From the NCBI RefSeq assembly GCF_024139115.2, contig NC_085140.1:22536035-22600034 (forward strand): a stretch of DNA of 64,000 bases. The letters run 5' to 3'. The stretch comes from Armigeres subalbatus (lineage: Eukaryota > Arthropoda > Insecta > Diptera > Culicidae). Of this stretch, positions 54,941-64,000 are shown piece by piece (the stretch's first letter is position 1; every line of letters begins with the position of its first letter). Below the pieces are notes generated by a model that was not told where the DNA came from, ran no database searches, and saw only the letters and a program-made list of their open reading frames with translations. The translations under genes and the position numbers were made by a program.

Positions 54941-55570
54941 TAAGCGAGAAAAGCACCACAGGTGGATTAATTTGGGTTTTTTTTATTTCAAGCCAAGTTT
55001 CAAAGCATAGTACAACATTTCACAAATTATTTTATTCCTGTATTTTTTTATTATTTCTAATAAATTTTTTTTATTTCTAATAAGGACATTTAATTCTGCA
55101 GGTTTTATCGCCGTAGCTGACTATGAGTCAATATTACTGTTTCTGCTCTTTCAGACTTGACAAGAGAAAATTCTTCTGCAACACCATCTTTTCGGTTCAG
55201 TTGGTAGAAAGTATTCTAAGGCTTTGATCCGATTCGCGAAATAAAATCAAATTAAACCTAAAAATGACTATTTTTCCTAATGATCATATGACCTTATGCA
55301 CTACCTTTTAGGAATTATTGTCCACTATTAGTTGTCGCGCAAATAACGTCAGCATGTTTCAAAAATGTTTTTGAAGCCAGGTGAACATGTCAGCAGTGTT
55401 GAATAGAAATCGAGTAAATCTGCTTTCTGAACCTTGCTTCCATTTTTTCCTATCAATTGAATTTTCTGAAATATAGGAGCATCATCATCAATATAGGAGC
55501 TTGAAATAAATCTTGATTTCATAGCAGGGCGACATGATAGTTAACGGGTTTTTCCTGAAATTAATAATCC
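54941..55570. other. AT-rich spacer, nothing recognised
   Basis: It includes a G-run at 54903-54913 and ordinary AT-rich DNA. No gene. Confidence 0.3.
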
Positions 55571-55573
55571 AGC

Positions 55574-55627
55574 ATGGGCGGTCCTTAGTCGGCTACACGT
55601 CCGCTTTATAAGCGGGTGGTCATGGGC
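55574..55627 (+). mobile_element. Truncated head of the tRNA-Ile(UAU)-type SINE
   Basis: GTCCTTAGTCGGCTACACGT then CCGCTTTATAAGCGG and GTGGTCATGGG match the head of 53213-53678. It stops before the B-box, where CAGGGATGGGAAAAATC begins, which itself looks like the terminus of a hAT-type MITE. Confidence 0.7.
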
Positions 55628-55842
55628 AGGGATGGGAAAAATCAAATCTTCAAAAAATCGAGGACGATCAAAACTCATCCGCGATCATACTTTTAAGTTA
55701 TCAACTGATAAAAACTTTCCAGCGATTAAGAATCGTTCGAAAACCGCATCTTGATTTGATGCATTTACCGTTACATTTTGAACATTTTTTCCTTACTACA
55801 ATGAAACCATAACGCCAAATAGAAGATATAACGGGAAGATAT

Positions 55843-55950
55843 AACTTTCCATTTAATTCCACTAAGTTTTGTTATCTTTGCAGAAACGTATTTCGACCTC
55901 AACTGTGAGGTCGTATTCAGTGTCTCGTATTTGACTCGACTTAAGGCTTA
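55843..55950. repeat. Dispersed repeat ending in CGTATTTCGACCTCAACTGT words, copy 1
   Basis: TTTCCATTTAATTCCACTAAG then GTATTTCGACCTCAACTGTG and TTGACTCGACTT match 62957-63055. A third, inverted trace lies near 63480-63545. Confidence 0.75.
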
Positions 55951-56248
55951 TTTTTTTTTTCTGAATTAGCTGATATTAGTGAAGATTAATGTTCGACTGA
56001 AAATTCTGTGTTTATTATCGTTTGAGTACATAATTTGAGAAGTTGTCGCTGACGACAACTCGCCTACTGTTGTCACGTGAAAAGTTTTCACATGAAAATT
56101 GCAATCATTATCGTTTGATAATGATTCAGCACAACACTGAATCGATTATCGAGAAATCGCTTATTTTTTTCCTGCCATTTGATTGATCTTAATCATCGAC
56201 AGCAACTACTAATCGATGAATCGACAAAATTTATTATTTTTAAAATAT

Positions 56249-59200
56249 TATTATTATTTATTTAATCAGACTAAGGCCGAAGTGGCCTGTGCGGTATATA
56301 AGAGTCTTCTCCATTCGGCTCGGTCCATGGCTACACGTCGCCAACCACGCAGTCTACGGAGGGTCCGCAAGTCATCTTCCACCTGATCGATCCACCTTGC
56401 CCGCTGCGCACCTGGCCTTCTTGTGCCCGTCGGATCGTTGTCGAGAACCATTTTCACCGGGTTACTGTCCGACATTCTGGCTACGTGCCCGGCCCATCGC
56501 AGTCGTCCGATTTTCGCGGTGTGAACGATGGATGGTTCTCCCAACAGCTGATGCAATTCGTGGTTCATTCGCCTCCTCCACGTACCGTCCGCCATCTGCA
56601 CCCCACCATAGATGGTACGCAGCACTTTCCTTTCGAAAATTCTCAGTGCGCGTTGGTCCTCCACGAGCATCGTCCAGGTCTCGTCGTAGAGGACTACCGG
56701 TCTAATTAGCGTTTTGTAGATTGTCAGTTTGGTACGGCGGCGAACTCTATTCGATCGGAGCGTCTTGCGGAGTCCAAAGTACGTACGATTTCCAGCCACT
56801 ATGCGTCTCCGAATTTCTCTGCTGGTGTCATTTTCGGCAGTCACCAGTGAGCCCAAGTACACAAATTCTTCTACCACCTCGATTTGATTTCGTCACCACC
56901 GATGCAAACTCGCGGTGGGTGGCTCACATTGTCTTCTCTTGGACCTCTTCCTATCATGTACTTCGTCTTCGACGTGTTGATGACTAGTCCGATCCGCTTA
57001 GCTTCCCTCTTCAGTCTGATGTAGGCTTCCTCCATCTTCTCAAAGTTACGTGCCATAATATCTATGTCGTCGGCGAAACCAAATAGCTGGACGGACTTAT
57101 TGAAAATTGTACCACTCGTGTTAATCCCTGCTCTTCGTATTACCCCTTCCAAAGCGATGTTGAATAGCAAACACGAAAGACGATAGACCCATCACCTTGC
57201 CGTAACCCTCTGCGGGTTTCGAAGGGACTCGAGAATGCCCCTGAAACTCGAACTACGCACATCACCCGATCCATCGTCGCTGTGATCAACCGTGTCAGTT
57301 TATCCGGAAAACCGTGTTCGTGCATTAGCTGCCATAGCTGGTCCCGATCGATTGTATCATATGCGGCTTTGAAGTCGATGAATAGATGATGTGTGGGCAC
57401 GTTGTATTCGCGGCATTTCTGCAGTACTTGGCGAATGGCGAACACCTGGTCCGTGGTGGAGCGTTCGCCCATAAAACCCGCTTGGTACTGCCCCACGAAC
57501 TCCCTTGCAGTTGGTGCTAGTCGACGGCATAAAATTTGGGAGAGTACCTTGTAGGCGGCGTTCAGCAATGTGATTGCGCGGTAGTTGCTACAATCCAGCT
57601 TATCGCCCTTTTTGTAGATGGGACACACGAGACCTTCCATCCACTCCTGCGGCAAAACTTCCTCCTCCCAAATCTTGGTAATGACCCAGTGCAGCGCTCT
57701 AGCCAGTGCCTCACCACCGTGTTTAAATAGCTCTCCTGGTAGTTGGTCAACCCCAGGGGCTTTGTTGTTCTTCAGCCGGCCAATCTCCTCCTGGATTTCC
57801 TGGAGATCCGGAGCCGGTAGAATTATGTCCTGCGCGCGTTCTCCCAGGTCCATCATCATACCGCCATCTTCGTCTGCCACATCGCCATTCAGGTGTTCTT
57901 CGTAGTGCTGCCGCCAGCTTTGGATCACCTCACGCTCGTTCGTAAGAAGGTTCCCGTTTATGTCCTTACACATATCAGGCTCTGGCACGTGGCCCTTACG
58001 TGAACGGTTTAACTTCTCATAGAACTTTCGTGTGTTATTAGCGCGATACAGTTGCTCCGTTTCTTCACGGTCTCGATCTTCCTGCTGGCGCTTTTTCCTC
58101 CGGAAAATCGAGTTTTGTCTGTTCCGCGCCTGTTTATATCGTGCCTCGTTCGCCCTCGTGCGGTGTTGCAGCAATCTCGCCCATGCTGCATTCTTCTCTT
58201 CCACTAACTGCTCACATTCGCCGTCATACCAGTCGTTTCTCTGATCCGGGGCACCGTGCCTAGTGCAGCGGTTGCGGTGCTACCAATGGCGGATCGAATA
58301 TCTCTCCAGCCATCTTCAAGAGACGCTGCGCCTAGCTGCTCTTCCGTTGGAAGTGCCACTTCCAGCTGCTGCGCGTATTCTTGGGCTAGTCTACCGACTT
58401 GTAGCCGCCCAATGTTAAGCCTCGGCGTCCGACTTCGACGCGTGTTGTACACCGTCGAGAGTTTTGAGCGCAGGCATACTGCAACGAGGTAGTGGTCGGA
58501 TTCAATATTCGCACTGCGGTAAGTGCGGACGTTCGTGATGTCGGAGAAGAATTTACCGTCGATTAGAACGTGGTCGATTTGGTTTTCCGTTTCTTTGTTA
58601 GGTGATCTCCATGTGGCCTTGTGGATATTTTTGCGGGGAAAGAAGGTGCTTCGGACTACCATTCCGCGGGAGGCTGCGAAGTTTATGCATCGTTGGCCGT
58701 TGTCATTCGATACGGTGTGCAGACTATCCGGTCCGATGACCGGTCTATACATTTCCTCCCTTCCTACCTGTGCGTTCATGTCACCGATGACGATTTTAAC
58801 GTCCCGCAGTGGGCATCCATCGTATGTCTGCTCCAGCTGTGCGTAGAACGCTTCTTTCTCGTCGTCGGGTCTCCCTTCGTGTGGGCAGTGCACGTTGATG
58901 ATGCTATAGTTGAAGAAACGGCCTTTAATCCTCAGCTTGCACATCCTTGCGTTGATTGACTGCCACCCAATCACGCGTTGGCGCATCTTACCCAGCACTA
59001 TGAAGCCGGTTCCCAGCTCGTTGGTGGTGCCACAGCTTTGGTAGAAGGTAGCCGCTCGATGCCCGCTTTTCCACACTTTCTGTCCTGTCCAGCAAATCTC
59101 CTGCAGCGCCACGACGTCGAAGTTGCGGGGATGTAATTCATCGTAGATCATCCTGTCGCAACCTGCGAAACCTAGCGACTTGCAATTCCATGTTTCAAGC

Positions 59201-59568
59201 TTCCAATCGTGATCCTGTATTCGTCGCCTAGGTCTTTGCCGATTATATCGAGTCGCATTATCTCTTATATTGTTCGTAATGATTGGTTTTCTAGGCGGCT
59301 TATTGGGCCAGCGCAAACCTCCTGTCTCGTCGGAGGGCCGTCGTGTCAGGGCTGTTTAGCGTCCCACTTAACACCAGGACTTGGGCTTGTGCGCTTTGAG
59401 CGGCACACGGTCGCTTTGGTGGGGCCTACTTGCGGATACATGCAGCTTTTTATAGAGGTTTAACAGGGCCCACTGTCAAACCCCACCACATCCTAGGCAA
59501 GCCCCACAACTCGCAGATGGCCTGGGGAGGGATCGTCAAGCCCTTGGACATAGTCCCTGCTGCCCCTA
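56249..59568 (-). mobile_element. RTE-clade LINE, essentially full length
   Basis: A perfect 13-bp target-site duplication ATTTTTAAAATAT (56236-56248 and 59569-59581) encloses 3.3 kb. The minus strand begins GGGGCAGCAGGGACTATGTC, has about 250 bases of 5' leader, one large frame region, and ends in a short ATT-rich tail without poly(A), as is typical of RTE elements. Three frameshifts (about 58220, 57175 and 56879) make it inactive. Remnants of relatives lie at 2097-2339 and 5998-6418. Confidence 0.9.
56266..59316 (-). pseudogene. RTE polyprotein: endonuclease and reverse transcriptase, three frameshifts
   Basis: The endonuclease (59316-58204) shows WNCKSLGFAGCDRMIYDEL, VVALQEICWTGQ, IIVNVHCPHEG-like VHCPHEGRPDDEKEAFY, DVKIVIGDMNAQVGREE, NQIDHVLIDGKF and the final ESDHYLVA. 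RT (58204-56871) shows NNKAPGVDQLPGELFKHGGE, YRAITLLNAAYKVLSQILCR, GFMGERSTTDQVFAIRQVLQ, HLFIDFKAAYDTIDRDQLW, TRRGLRQGD and the catalytic FGFADDIDIM. The C-terminal part (56877-56266) ends with WTMLVEDQRALRIFERKVLR and GRLRWAGHVARMSDSNPVKM. Catalytic residues are preserved; only the frame is broken. Confidence 0.93.
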
Positions 59569-59639
59569 ATTTTTAAAATATATAAAATATATCTTAAAGT
59601 TTGTCGCTGTTCTACATTTTTTTTTCGAAATAATAGTTT

Positions 59640-59885
59640 TACTGGGGGCCCTCCTTAGCCGTGCGGTAAGACGCGCGGCTACAAAGCAAGACCATGCTGA
59701 GGGTGGCTGGGTTCGATTCCCAGTGCCGGTCTAGGCAATTTTCGGATTGGAAATTGTCTCAACTTCCCTGGGCATAAAAGTATCATCGTGCTAGCCTCAT
59801 GATATACGAATGCAAAAATGGTAACTTGGCTTAGAAACCTCGCAGTTAATAACTGTGGAAGTGCTTAATGAACACTAAGCGGCTT
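59640..59885 (+). mobile_element. Feilai-like SINE, 3'-truncated
   Basis: It runs GGCCCTCCTTAGCCGTGCGG, A- and B-boxes (GGTTCGATTCC), then to GAACACTAAGC. The last part of the family sequence and the AAG tail are missing, and unrelated DNA follows. Confidence 0.9.
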
Positions 59886-60049
59886 ATTGACGGGCTTGTG
59901 ATATTTTGATCGTAAAAGTAAAACGGAAATCATTTCATCAATCGGAAATCAATGGATGAATTGATCCAAAAATTTGTTGTAGGATATCCTTAGTTTTAGT
60001 TATAAGGTAGTGGGAAATCCAATACGATTTTTGATCAATTAATTCTGCT

Positions 60050-62946
60050 AAGCGAAAGCTTGAGCAAAAAAAATGACCAGCAGCTGCTGTGGCAGTCGGT
60101 CTCGGAGTCGAGGACCGATGTCGCCCTCCTGTCCGACCCGTACAACGGCCCTGTCGTTAACGGCTATTTGCACGACGGGACGGTACCCGATTCAAGGGGT
60201 AGTATACTCATTAGAGTGGGGCGCAGTTGTATGGAAAAACGCAAACTTCGTTCGATCAAGTGAGATCAAGGTTTTTCTGAATCATTTTAGGACCCCAATC
60301 AACTGTGCAAAATATGGGCTCGATTGGTTGCAACCTCGCATGCCGCATCGCGTTTCAAATTTACATGGAGATTAGTATGGGAAAACGTACTTTTTCACAT
60401 TTATGCTCTTAGCAGCTTCAATTTATCATCAATCACGTGACTTAATACGTTAGCATATAGTCTGAAAGATGCTGAAAGACTTTGCCAAAGAAGGTACGTA
60501 GCTGGAAGGTCTACAAAAATGTTATTACGTTTCGAAAATTGATTGTTCAAACCATATGCAAGAAATCAATGTTTCTGCCAGCACTACCGGACGACCTATG
60601 GTTATCGAAGGGCAAAACCCATCTTCCTTCTTGTCGGATTTTTTCTTTGTGAAATGATTCCGGATAGCTCCCATTAGCTCTAAAGCCCTATAAGATCAAT
60701 TATTTTGAAATAACACTCAGTTAAATTATTGGTCTACGTAGTACGGCAGTGCTGGCAGAATAAATGATTTTTTGCATATGGTTTGAACACTCAATGTTCG
60801 AAGCGTTATAACTTTTTTCGTGGACGTTCCAGCAACGTGCCTTCTTCAGCAAAGTTTTTCGGCATCCTTTGGGTTATACTTTAACGCAATGTGCCACTTG
60901 GTTTACGATGAACTGAAGCCTCTAGTAGTAAAAATGCAAAAATATACGCACTCCCATACTAATTTACATACAAACTTCAAACGCGATGCGGAAAGCGAGG
61001 AAGCAACCAATCGGTCCCAAATTCTGCACAGTTGTTCAGGACCCAGAATGGCTTCGAAAAACCATTGATTTGAAAAAATGACCATGACGCCCCACTCTAA
61101 TACTCATGCTGAGGGTGTCGCGATAGCCAAGATTAATGGTGTGTTCTATTGTAGTGGCTATGTCCCACCAAGATGGCCATTAAAACAGTTCAACCAGATG
61201 ATCGATAGGCTATCGTCTGACCTAGTGGGTCGTAAGCCGGTCGTCATAGCAGGAGATTTAAATGCTTGGGCAGTGGAGTGGTGCAGCCGCTGCACTAGTC
61301 GAAGGGGTTAAGCGTTACTAGAGGCGCTAGCGAAGCTCGACGCAGTGCTAGTCAATCATGGTTCCGCTTGCACGTTCATAAAGGAATGGGGTCGAGTCAT
61401 GGGTTGACGTAACGTTTGTCAATCCTGGTCTGGCACCAGACTTGGACTGAAGGGGAGACGAGGGTTACACCCATAGTGATCATCTAGCAATTCGCTTTAA
61501 GATCAGCTATGGCGTGCAACATCCGAGGTCTGGGGATCCCTGTCAGGTCCGTGGGTGAAAAACCAATCACTTCGAAAGCGAAGTTTTCACCGCGGCCCCG
61601 AGACTGGAAGCCAACACTGAAGGTCTAAGCGGGGATGCGTTGGTAGCTGTTCTATCACGCGCGTGTGACGCCAGCATGCCGAGGAAAGCCCTGCCGAGAA
61701 ATGGCAGACGCCCGGTATACTGGTGGAGTCCCGAGATTGCGGTCTTTCGATCAACCTGCCTCAAGGCTAGACGAAGGATGCAATGTACCCGCACCGAGGA
61801 TAAAAGAGCGGTCCGCCGTGAAGTGTTTCGAGCTGCGAAACTGGCCTTCAACAAGGCCATCAAGAGCAGTAGGAGAGCGTGTTTCGACAACCTATGCGAA
61901 GGAGTCAACGCGAATCCGTGGGGTGACGGGTAAGTCCACGTTAAACACTATTAACTCGGTCTTAAAGACCGCCGAGATAGCGATCCAACAGACAAGGCGA
62001 GGTATTCGATTCTGTGCGTTAATGACATTTGATGTGAAGAACGCATTTAACAGCGCAAGCTGGAATGCCATCGCGCTTTCGTTACACTGGCTTAGCTTGC
62101 CGGTGGGCCTGTACCGGATTTTAAAAAGCTATTTCCAAAATACGAGACCGATGCCGGTCAGAGAAGCGTACTTATTACCGCAGGAGTTCCGCAAGGTATT
62201 ATGGAACCTTATGTATGACGAGGTTCTGAAGCTAATTCCCTCCTGGTGTTAAGATCGTCGGCTTCGCCGATGACGTAACCTTGGAGGTCTACGGGGAGTT
62301 AATTTCCGAGGTAGAACTGACCGCAGCACGGTGAAGGATTGGATGAAGGCTAGAGGCCTGGAGCTCGCTCAACATAAGACGGAGGTGGTTATCGTCAACA
62401 ACCGCAAGTCGGTTCAACATGCAGTGATTCACGTGGGTGAAGTCGCGATCGCATCAAAGCGGAGTTTGAAGCTCCTTGGGGTCGTAATAGGCGACAAGCT
62501 GACCTTCGCCAGCCATGTTGACTATGCGTGCAAGAGGGCTTCGACTGCTGTTGCGGTATTATCGAGGATGATGTCCAACAGTTCCGAGGTGTGTGCCAGT
62601 AGACGTAGGCTACTGGCAGGCGTTGCCGAATCTATTCTTAGGTACGGCGGCCCGTACTGGGCGAGAGCTCTGGGGTAACCAGTTACCTGCAGAAGCTGTA
62701 GAGGACGTACCGCTTGATGTGTCTCAGAGTGATATCTGCCTACGATATCACACGATGCAGCCTGTGTGATTGCGAGCATGATGCCAGTCGGGCTGGTCAT
62801 CCGGGAAGACGAGGAGTGTTTCGAGCTACGTGGCACCAGAGGAGCAAACGTGTGGCAAGCGGTGGAGAAGTGGAACGCAGTTTCGACTGAAACCACTCAG
62901 ATTGCTTGTAGCTTGCAGCGAACCTGGCGCGCCGAGCAGCGGTGAC
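60050..62946 (+). pseudogene. R1-like LINE (endonuclease and reverse transcriptase), decayed
   Basis: Endonuclease pieces are QQLLWQSVSESRTDVALLSD (60073-60210) and, beyond an inserted MITE, FYCSGYVPPRWPLKQFNQMI and GRKPVVIAGDLNAWAVEW (61140-61310). The spacer 61640-61930 (RPVYWWSPEIAVFRSTCLKA, REVFRAAKLAFNKAIKSSRR) is characteristic of R1-type elements. RT pieces are MTFDVKNAFNSASWNAIALS, VGFADDVTLEVYG (about 62263-62290) and KTEVVIVNNRKS, then KLLGVVIGDKLTFASHVDYA. At least five frame breaks. No target-site duplication was found for the whole element. Confidence 0.85.
60212..61099. mobile_element. 888-bp palindromic MITE with 8-bp target-site duplication
   Basis: The termini are TAGAGTGGGGCGC and, reversed, TAGAGTGGGGCGT. 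The target duplication ATACTCAT is perfect (60204-60211 and 61100-61107). Inside, 60470-60620 and 60735-60890 form a second long inverted pair (GAAGAAGGCACGTTGCTGGA-like; CAAACCATATGCAAGAAATC). It interrupts the endonuclease of the R1-like LINE. An 8-bp duplication points to hAT- or P-type transposition. Confidence 0.92.
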
Positions 62947-62956
62947 GAGTTTGTAC

Positions 62957-63055
62957 TATTCCATTTAATTCCACTACTTTATTGTACCTTTGACAAATAC
63001 GTATTTTGACCTCAACTGTAAGGCCGTGTCTTGTACTTGACTCGACTTGAAGAAG
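62957..63055. repeat. Dispersed repeat with CGTATTTTGACCTCAACTGT words, copy 2
   Basis: It matches 55843-55950 (TTCCATTTAATTCCACTACT, then TGACCTCAACTGTAAGGCCG and TTGACTCGACTT). Confidence 0.75.
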
Positions 63056-63123
63056 ATGATCGCAGCTTAGACTACTTATATTACTACGGTGCTTACTTCT
63101 ACTCACTTACTGTTGAGGTCGAC

Positions 63124-63277
63124 TTTTTCCGTATCGTACATTAATCAGATTTTAATTACATTTTGTCTAGAATTTATTATAAGCATTTTAAAATAATCTG
63201 CCTATGCTGTGCTGTAGGATCTGTCAAAGTTAACACCGTCGTGTGTCTTCTTCTTATTTTTACTTGGATTCGTCTAC
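63124..63277. repeat. Dispersed repeat, copy 2 of the 42369 repeat
   Basis: Nearly the same sequence and orientation as 42369-42525. It ends at GGATTCGTCTA, where CAGGGTGTTCAATAAGTTCG begins, which resembles a mariner-type terminus. Confidence 0.85.
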
Positions 63278-64000
63278 AGGGTGTTCAATAAGTTCGAATA
63301 CAATAGCAAAGAAATTTTAACAAATGCTGTAGATGATCAACAAAGATTAAAATATTAAAATAATTGACGTCACATACATGTGGCATTGGCATATACGTTG
63401 GAAACTCATAGAATAAGTTTTTGTCTATCTATACCTATGTTGATAGACAATTATTAGGCTCTTTTAGTGGAAAGCCTTCAGTCGTTTTAATTGATGTTGA
63501 AATACGTATCTGTAAAGATGACAACGCAGTATCTTAGTCTCGTCTTATAACGGGTCTATACCGATAATTAGGACATTGCAAAAGTCCTGGTTGAATTGGT
63601 AGATACTGTTGTCTAAGTTCAAGACGTTTTGGAAGACCTTAAACCGCTCAAGTTCATGGATAACTGTTGTTTATGTTTCGGACTTAGAATTTTCTTGTTC
63701 CAAATGAAATCTGAATATTTCACGATGGTCAAGACTTTCTGCACATTCCGCATTGAAATACAACAACGTTTATTTATAAATTTATAGATAATAATCGACC
63801 AGGTAATCGAAAGAATAACAGAAGAATCTTTAAATTAAAATTGAATCGACTGTAAACAGCAGGACCAGTGCGCAATGGAGTATACCGCGTGTATCAAGCA
63901 CACATTCCAATAGATACTAATCACATTTAACATGTCGCTCCGTACTCATCAAGGCAAATCCAAATCCATCGCGAAGCACCGCACTGCTTATTGCTGACGT
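63278..64000. other. No gene recognised to the window edge
   Basis: AT-rich DNA. The word GCTCTTTTAGTGGAA at 63451 recurs at 49128-49140. A terminus-like CAGGGTGTTCAATAAGTTCG at its start has no visible partner. Confidence 0.35.

Noticed and set aside
63278..63400. Mariner transposon starting at CAGGGTGTTCAATAAGTTCG
   Set aside because: Only one terminus-like word; no opposite end or transposase frame before the window edge.

Overview
The window is animal nuclear DNA from a mosquito, most likely Aedes (Stegomyia). Signs are spliced genes with GT-AG introns, a near full-length Juan-type Jockey retrotransposon, several Feilai-like tRNA-derived SINEs, RTE, R1-like and CR1-like LINEs, copia and gypsy remnants, and many inverted-repeat elements. 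There is no bacterial or viral gene organisation and no CRISPR array.

Only three host genes are well supported. They are the 3' end of a xyloside xylosyltransferase (XXYLT1-type; 1-478, +), a complete four-exon peptidyl-alpha-hydroxyglycine alpha-amidating lyase (PAL; 20928-19134, -) and a complete three-exon METTL25-family methyltransferase (28570-27086, -). A purine-rich stretch ending in a consensus splice donor at 44874 may be a non-coding first exon of a fourth gene lying to the right. The three genes act in different places: Golgi/ER glycosylation of EGF repeats, secretory-pathway neuropeptide amidation, and probable RNA or rRNA methylation. Nothing suggests they work together.

Layout. 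0.5-6.4 kb is a nested stack: an RTE copy split by a copia element, whose 3' LTR was hit by a SINE. 6.4-9.6 kb holds a 153-bp satellite, a palindromic-motif element, a second SINE copy and a gypsy integrase remnant. 10.6-17.6 kb is a CR1-like LINE split by about 4 kb containing a 3-kb inverted repeat that itself holds a TA-flanked MITE. 17.8-18.2 kb is a gypsy RT remnant. 19.1-28.6 kb holds PAL, Juan and METTL25. 29-42 kb is packed with foldback/MITE elements, a chimeric retroelement and a 564-bp tandem array. 45-49 kb has decayed coding DNA and SINE copies. 49.3-52.0 kb is a hAT-like element filled with a 2.3-kb, 23-bp minisatellite. 52.7-54.9 kb is a decayed LINE with two clean SINE insertions. 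56.2-59.6 kb is an almost complete RTE element, and 60-63 kb is an R1-like LINE split by an 888-bp palindromic MITE.

The observations most worth following are: (1) tRNA-like pol III modules sitting between inverted repeats in several unrelated-looking elements; (2) a hAT-like element hosting a minisatellite whose period makes every frame encode the same cyclic 23-residue peptide; and (3) a 1.25-kb retroelement with an RTE-like 5' head, a poly(A) 3' end and a series of UUCG-tetraloop hairpins.
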